Positions 59,995-64,000 of a stretch of DNA of 64,000 bases are shown here, one piece after another. The translations under genes were made by a program, and so were the position numbers. The stretch lies in assembly GCF_016065055.1 (NCBI RefSeq), contig NZ_CP065856.1, positions 1 through 64,000 on the forward strand, given 5' to 3'. How positions within the stretch are numbered: position 1 is the first letter of the stretch; each line of letters opens with the position of its first letter. The notes beneath the pieces were generated by a model, which had not been told where the DNA came from, searched no databases, and saw only the letters and a list, made by a program, of their open reading frames with translations. This DNA comes from Halosimplex litoreum. GTDB taxonomy: Archaea; Halobacteriota; Halobacteria; Halobacteriales; Haloarculaceae.

Positions 59995-60223
59995 ACCCCT
60001 CGCTTTGTGCCCGAGCCTTTAATTGTTTTTCAGCCACAGAGTGCCTCGCGTCGGGCTTGTGCGCCCGGGTCGGGTTCGCGGCGGCCCCCGGAGTCCACGA
60101 GTGAGGCCACCGGGCTACGGCGGACTATCCGGAGCATGGTAATTCGCTCCGATCCGAAAGAAGACTCTCAGGCACGATACTCGCGGCCCAATCGTTTTTA
60201 TCGGGTGCCTCCTGATGGGGATC

Positions 60224-62317
60224 ATGACTGAGGCGTCGCAGGGCGAAATCCGGGTCCTTCACGTGGACGACGACCCGGACGTGTCCGATCTGACCGCTAC
60301 GTTCCTGGAACGGGCCGACGGGCGGATCACCGTCGAGACGGCCGCCGACGCCGCGGAAGGGCTCGATCGTCTCGAGGACTACGCGTTCGACTGCGTCGTC
60401 TCCGACTACGAGATGCCGGGGATCGACGGGATCGAGTTCCTCGAGCGGGTGCGGGAGGAGTGTCCGGAACTCCCCTTCGTTCTCTTCACCGGGAAGGGGT
60501 CGGAGGCGGTGGCGAGCGAGGCGATCTCGGCCGGCGTGACCGACTACCTCCAGAAGGAGACCGGCACCGACCAGTACACCGTCCTGGCGAACCGAATCGC
60601 GAACGCGGTCGAACACGCCCGCTCTCGCCGACGGGTCGAACACAGCGAACGCCGACTCCGCAAGATCGTCGACTCGCTGCCCCACCTGGTCTACGTCGTC
60701 GACGAGACGGGCACCTATCAACTGGTCAACGAGGCGCTCGCGGCGTTCCACGGCACCACCGTCGAGGCGATCGAGGGGTCGACCGTCGACGAAGTGCTGA
60801 GCGACCGGGCGGCAGCGCAGTTCCGCCAGGACCTCCAGTCCGTCGTCGCGACGGGGGAACCGAAACGGCTCTCGGGCATCGAAGTGGCCGACGCCGAGGG
60901 GGACACCCACGTCTTCGAACCGCAGATCTACCCCTACGACATCGGCGAGACCGACGACCGAGCGGTACTGGGCGTGACGAGAGACGTGACCGAACGAGCG
61001 GACCGCGAGCGGAAACTCGAACGGCTCCAACACAGGACGCGGGCACTGATGCACACCGAGACGCGCGAGGAGACCGCGCGAGCGGCGACCGAGGCCGCCG
61101 ACGCCGTCCTCGAAGCCCCGCTGAGCGGCGTCTTCCTGCGGGACGAGGACAGCGAGCGACTCGAACCGACTGCGGTCGTCGACGCCGTCCGGGAGGTGTT
61201 CGACGAAGTGCCGGTCTACCCACGCGAGGCCCCAGCGGGGTCGCGGGCCGCAGTGCTCTGGGGCGTCTTCGAGTCGGGGGAGCCGGTCCGCGTCGACGAG
61301 GTGTCGGAGTGGGACCGCCTCGACGAGGAGAGCCCCGCCCAGAGCTTCGTCGTCCACCCGATGGGTGACCACGGCGTGTTCGTCGTCTCCGCCGAGCGAG
61401 CGCACGCCTTCTCCGGAACCGACGAGGTGCTCGCCGAGATCCTGGCGACGACGCTCGAAGCGGCGCTCGACCGAACCGAGCGCCGGGCGGAACTACGACG
61501 CCAGCGCGACGAACTCGAACGGAAGAACGAGCGCCTCGAGGCGTTCACGAGCGTCGTCAGCCACGACCTCCGGAACCCGTTGACGGTGCTCAACGGCGCG
61601 ATCGAGGCCGCCGAGGCGACCGGTGACTCAGAACAGTTCGAACGCTCTCGGGATGCCATCGACCGGATGGACACGATGATCGAGAACCTCCTCGCACTGT
61701 CCCGAGAGGGCGAATCGATCGCCGAGCCGGAACCGGTCGACCTCGCGCGGGCGGCCAACCGCGCCTGGGGCGCAGTCGAGACCGACGCCGAACGGGTCGC
61801 GGTCGAGACAGACCTGACGGTCCGGGCCAACCCCGAGCGGCTCGCGCGGCTGCTGGAGAACCTCTTTCGCAACGCCGTCGAGCACGGCTCGACGAGCCCT
61901 CGGTCGCAAGTTCCCGAGGACGCCGTGGAACACGATTCCACGGACAGTCGGCCAGGGGCCGACGACGCCGACGGAGCGAGCACCGTCGAGCCGTCGGGCG
62001 TTGACACGTCCGACGACGCCGTCGAGCACGGCGACGCGGACCGCGTGGTGGACGACGCGTCCGCCGAGCGCGACCTCGTCGTCCGTGTCGGTGACTGCGA
62101 CGGCGGCTTCTACGTCGCCGACGACGGGCGGGGGATCCGTGAGGACGTGCGCGGCGACGTGTTCGACTCCGGATTCTCGACGCGGTCGGACAACACCGGC
62201 TTCGGCCTGGCCATCGTCGAGCGGATCGCCGAGGCCCACGGCTGGCGCGTCGACGTGACCGACGACGAGGCGGGCGGTGCGCGCTTCGAGGTGACCGGCG
62301 TCGAGTCCGTCGAGTGA
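60224..62317 (+). CDS. Multidomain histidine kinase (REC-PAS-GAF-HisKA-HATPase)
   Basis: 697 residues from MTEASQGEIRVLHVDDDPDV; this ATG (60224) lies 27 nt after TATA-like TTTTTAT (60195-60201), so it is preferred to 60215. Receiver domain (phospho-Asp61 in VVSDYEMPG), PAS (about 140-255), GAF (about 270-425), HisKA with phospho-His in FTSVVSHDLRNPLTVL, then HATPase: N-box LLENLFRNAVEHG, G1 ADDGRGI, G2 TGFGLAIVERIAE. Between N-box and G1 lies an insertion of about 55 residues repeating DAVEHGS-like units. No membrane helix; cytosolic sensor of unknown signal. Confidence 0.92.
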   Translation: MTEASQGEIRVLHVDDDPDVSDLTATFLERADGRITVETAADAAEGLDRLEDYAFDCVVSDYEMPGIDGIEFLERVREECPELPFVLFTGKGSEAVASEAISAGVTDYLQKETGTDQYTVLANRIANAVEHARSRRRVEHSERRLRKIVDSLPHLVYVVDETGTYQLVNEALAAFHGTTVEAIEGSTVDEVLSDRAAAQFRQDLQSVVATGEPKRLSGIEVADAEGDTHVFEPQIYPYDIGETDDRAVLGVTRDVTERADRERKLERLQHRTRALMHTETREETARAATEAADAVLEAPLSGVFLRDEDSERLEPTAVVDAVREVFDEVPVYPREAPAGSRAAVLWGVFESGEPVRVDEVSEWDRLDEESPAQSFVVHPMGDHGVFVVSAERAHAFSGTDEVLAEILATTLEAALDRTERRAELRRQRDELERKNERLEAFTSVVSHDLRNPLTVLNGAIEAAEATGDSEQFERSRDAIDRMDTMIENLLALSREGESIAEPEPVDLARAANRAWGAVETDAERVAVETDLTVRANPERLARLLENLFRNAVEHGSTSPRSQVPEDAVEHDSTDSRPGADDADGASTVEPSGVDTSDDAVEHGDADRVVDDASAERDLVVRVGDCDGGFYVADDGRGIREDVRGDVFDSGFSTRSDNTGFGLAIVERIAEAHGWRVDVTDDEAGGARFEVTGVESVE

Positions 62318-62404
62318 GGGCCCCCCGGTCGAGAGCGACCCCGACCTCTCGTCGAGTGAGGGCCCCCCGGTCGAGAGCGACCCCGACCTCTCGTCGAGCG
62401 AGGG
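62309..62404 (+). repeat. 42-bp direct tandem repeat at the kinase stop codon
   Basis: Two identical or nearly identical 42-bp units (62309-62350 and 62351-62392, starting GTCGAGTGAGGGCCCC) and the start of a third (62393-). The first unit contains the last two sense codons and the TGA of the kinase gene, so the duplication carried the gene's end into the intergenic region. Confidence 0.85.
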
Positions 62405-62451
62405 CGTCGACGGGGAGTGCCCGCCGAAAGCTTCGAGGTGCCGACCGACGA

Positions 62452-63099
62452 ATGTCGGTCGTGAGCGAGCCAGTGGCGGTCCCCGGCGGTCGCGACGTGC
62501 GCGGGTCGCTGGACGAACCGGACGACCGCGCCGAGCCGACGGCCTGCGTCGTCGCCTGTCCGCCCCATCCGCAGCTGGGCGGGTCGCGCTCGGACCGCCG
62601 GCTGACCGCGGTCGCCGACGCGCTGACCGACCGCGACACCGCCTGCCTGCGCTTCGATTACGGCGAGTGGGGCGAGGGTCGGGGTGAACTCCGGGACACC
62701 CGGGCGGCCGTCGCGTGGGCCGCGGAACGCTACGGCACGGTCGGCCTGTTCGGCTACAGCTTCGGCGGCTGTCTCGCACTCGTCGCGGCGGCCGAGCGTG
62801 AAGACCGAGAGACCGAAGGTTCGACCGAGTCTCTCGCGGCCGTCTCGGCGCTGGCACCCGCGTCGCGGGTCGGCGACGGCACGGAGGCGGTCGACGCCGT
62901 CGTGGCCGTCGAGCGGATCGACTGCCCCGGCCAGGTCGTCTACGGGAGCCGGGACGACACCGTCGACTGGGCGCCGGTCGTCGAGCGGGCGCGCGAGCGG
63001 GGGCTCGAAGTGGCGGAACTGACCGCAGACCACCACTTCGTCGGGCAGGCGGGGAAGGCGGCACGGGTCGTCGCGGACTTCCTCGACGGCCGGGTCTGA
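62452..63099 (+). CDS. Alpha/beta hydrolase (dienelactone hydrolase-like)
   Basis: 215 residues from MSVVSEPVAVPGGRDVRGSL at 62452. ACVVACPPHPQLGGSRSDRR is the oxyanion region, DTACLRFDYGEWGEGRGE a conserved strand-loop, LFGYSFGGCLALVAAA the nucleophile elbow (Ser in GYSFGG), QVVYGSRDDTVDW holds the Asp and ADHHFVGQAG the His of the triad. It fits small archaeal hydrolases of the KANL/DLH type. Substrate unknown. Confidence 0.87.
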   Translation: MSVVSEPVAVPGGRDVRGSLDEPDDRAEPTACVVACPPHPQLGGSRSDRRLTAVADALTDRDTACLRFDYGEWGEGRGELRDTRAAVAWAAERYGTVGLFGYSFGGCLALVAAAEREDRETEGSTESLAAVSALAPASRVGDGTEAVDAVVAVERIDCPGQVVYGSRDDTVDWAPVVERARERGLEVAELTADHHFVGQAGKAARVVADFLDGRV

Positions 63100-63222
63100 C
63101 CGGGTCGTCGACGGATCAACGAACCGACCGGATCGGCGGTCCGCGGCCGTCACACGTTGACAAACGACCGGATCTGAAACGGCTCCCGAAACGGTTTTCA
63201 GGTCCCACCGCGCACGGTCGGT

Positions 63223-64000
63223 ATGCCGACGGAACCGGAGACAGGGTACGACGAAACTCTGGGGAACAAGTTCGTTTTCGTCACCGGGGGCGTCATGTCC
63301 GGGCTGGGCAAGGGTATCACGGCCGCCAGCACCGGGCGACTCCTCTCGAACGCCGGCTTCGACGTGACCGCGGTCAAGGTCGACCCGTATCTCAACGTCG
63401 ACGCCGGGACGATGAACCCCTTCCAGCACGGGGAGGTGTACGTCCTCAAGGACGGCGGCGAGGTCGACCTCGATCTCGGGAACTACGAACGATTCCTCGA
63501 CATCGACATGACCTCGAAGCACAACGTGACCACGGGCAAGGTCTATCAGTCCGTCATCGAGAAGGAACGCTCGGGCGACTACCTGGGCAAGACCGTCCAG
63601 GTCATCCCACACGTCACCGACGACATCAAGCGGCGCATCCGCGAGGTCGCCGAGGGCAGCGACGTGTGCATCATCGAGGTCGGCGGCACTGTCGGGGACA
63701 TCGAGGGGATGCCCTACCTCGAAGCGCTCCGGCAGTTCGCCCACGAGGAAGACGAGGAGGACATCCAGTTCGTCCACGTTACCCTCGTGCCCTACTCGAA
63801 GAACGGCGAGCAGAAGACCAAGCCGACCCAGCACAGCGTCAAGGAGCTGCGCTCGATCGGCCTCCAGCCCGACATCCTTGTCGGCCGCGCCGACGACCGG
63901 CTCGACCCCGAGACCAAGGAGAAGATCGCCCTCTTTTGCGACGTGCCGACCGAGGCCGTCTTCTCGAACCCCGACGTGCCCGACATCTACCAGGTGCCGC
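63223..64000 (+). CDS. pyrG: CTP synthase, N-terminal part (runs off the window)
   Basis: The first 259 codons are present. [20 protein letters not shown] starts at 63223, with a CGGTTTTCAG element about 27 nt upstream. The synthetase (amidoligase) domain is clear: [20 protein letters not shown] (P-loop), [45 protein letters not shown]-type strand ([20 protein letters not shown]) and [20 protein letters not shown]. It aminates UTP to CTP with glutamine; the glutaminase domain lies beyond 64000. Confidence 0.97.
   Translation, partial: MPTEPETGYDETLGNKFVFVTGGVMSGLGKGITAASTGRLLSNAGFDVTAVKVDPYLNVDAGTMNPFQHGEVYVLKDGGEVDLDLGNYERFLDIDMTSKHNVTTGKVYQSVIEKERSGDYLGKTVQVIPHVTDDIKRRIREVAEGSDVCIIEVGGTVGDIEGMPYLEALRQFAHEEDEEDIQFVHVTLVPYSKNGEQKTKPTQHSVKELRSIGLQPDILVGRADDRLDPETKEKIALFCDVPTEAVFSNPDVPDIYQVP

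Noticed and set aside
62309-62404. CRISPR array
   Set aside because: The 42-bp units are directly adjacent with no spacers, only about two copies, and no cas genes are present.

Overview
The window is a chromosomal segment of an extremely halophilic archaeon (class Halobacteria). The evidence is the high GC with GC-rich third codon positions, strongly acidic proteins, a bacteriorhodopsin-type proton pump with a Bat-type upstream element, many small haloarchaeal-only families, an intron-containing tRNA-Trp, an archaeal-type threonyl-tRNA synthetase, and TATA elements about 26-27 nt upstream of many start codons (leaderless mRNAs). A member of or near the Haloarculaceae is plausible, but the genus cannot be fixed from this window.

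Layout. 1-6.5 kb: CDC48-like double AAA ATPase (its start codon begins one base before the window), bacteriorhodopsin, a divergent zinc-finger gene, a broken gene, tRNA-Trp and small conserved genes. 6.9-16 kb: guaB, a molybdate/tungstate-type binding protein and permease with a divergent ModE-type regulator, a kinase-like protein, a DHH phosphoesterase and three universal stress proteins. 16-24.5 kb: ABC exporter, DUF192 protein, tRNA-Val followed by an eroded integrated element and a vapBC pair, an aldo/keto reductase, tRNA-Lys with tandem trailer repeats, and an RCK-DHH fusion protein. 24.5-37 kb: the branched-chain amino-acid region (leuA, ilvB, ilvN, ilvC, a small acidic gene, leuC, leuD; leuB lies beyond an inserted transducer gene and a cyclase-family gene). 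37.6-41.1 kb: SDR, MhqD-like esterase and two ring-cleaving-dioxygenase-like VOC proteins. 41-49.6 kb: small conserved genes, a Xaa-Pro peptidase, aroA, msrA, a second vapBC and a membrane protein. 49.7-53.4 kb: two IS200/IS605-type elements (tnpB alone, then tnpA-tnpB), the second ending inside a broken ORF. 53.4-64 kb: aroC, UDG-family protein, CBS and Usp proteins, thrS, pspA, a multidomain histidine kinase, a hydrolase and the start of pyrG.

Three things stand out. (1) Repeats of about 125 bp sit directly behind tRNA-Lys (two in tandem), tRNA-Val and tRNA-Trp. They share a core that is the reverse complement of a tRNA T-arm, and at Lys and Val each unit ends in a copy of the neighbouring tRNA's own 3' end. 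(2) Both ilvB and leuA are preceded by a short leader ORF about 27-30 nt after a TATA element, and both leaders stop at a TAG lying inside a perfect stem-loop. (3) The leuA frame has no normal start codon within the predicted transcript, which suggests a +1 frameshift out of its leader or an unusual start.
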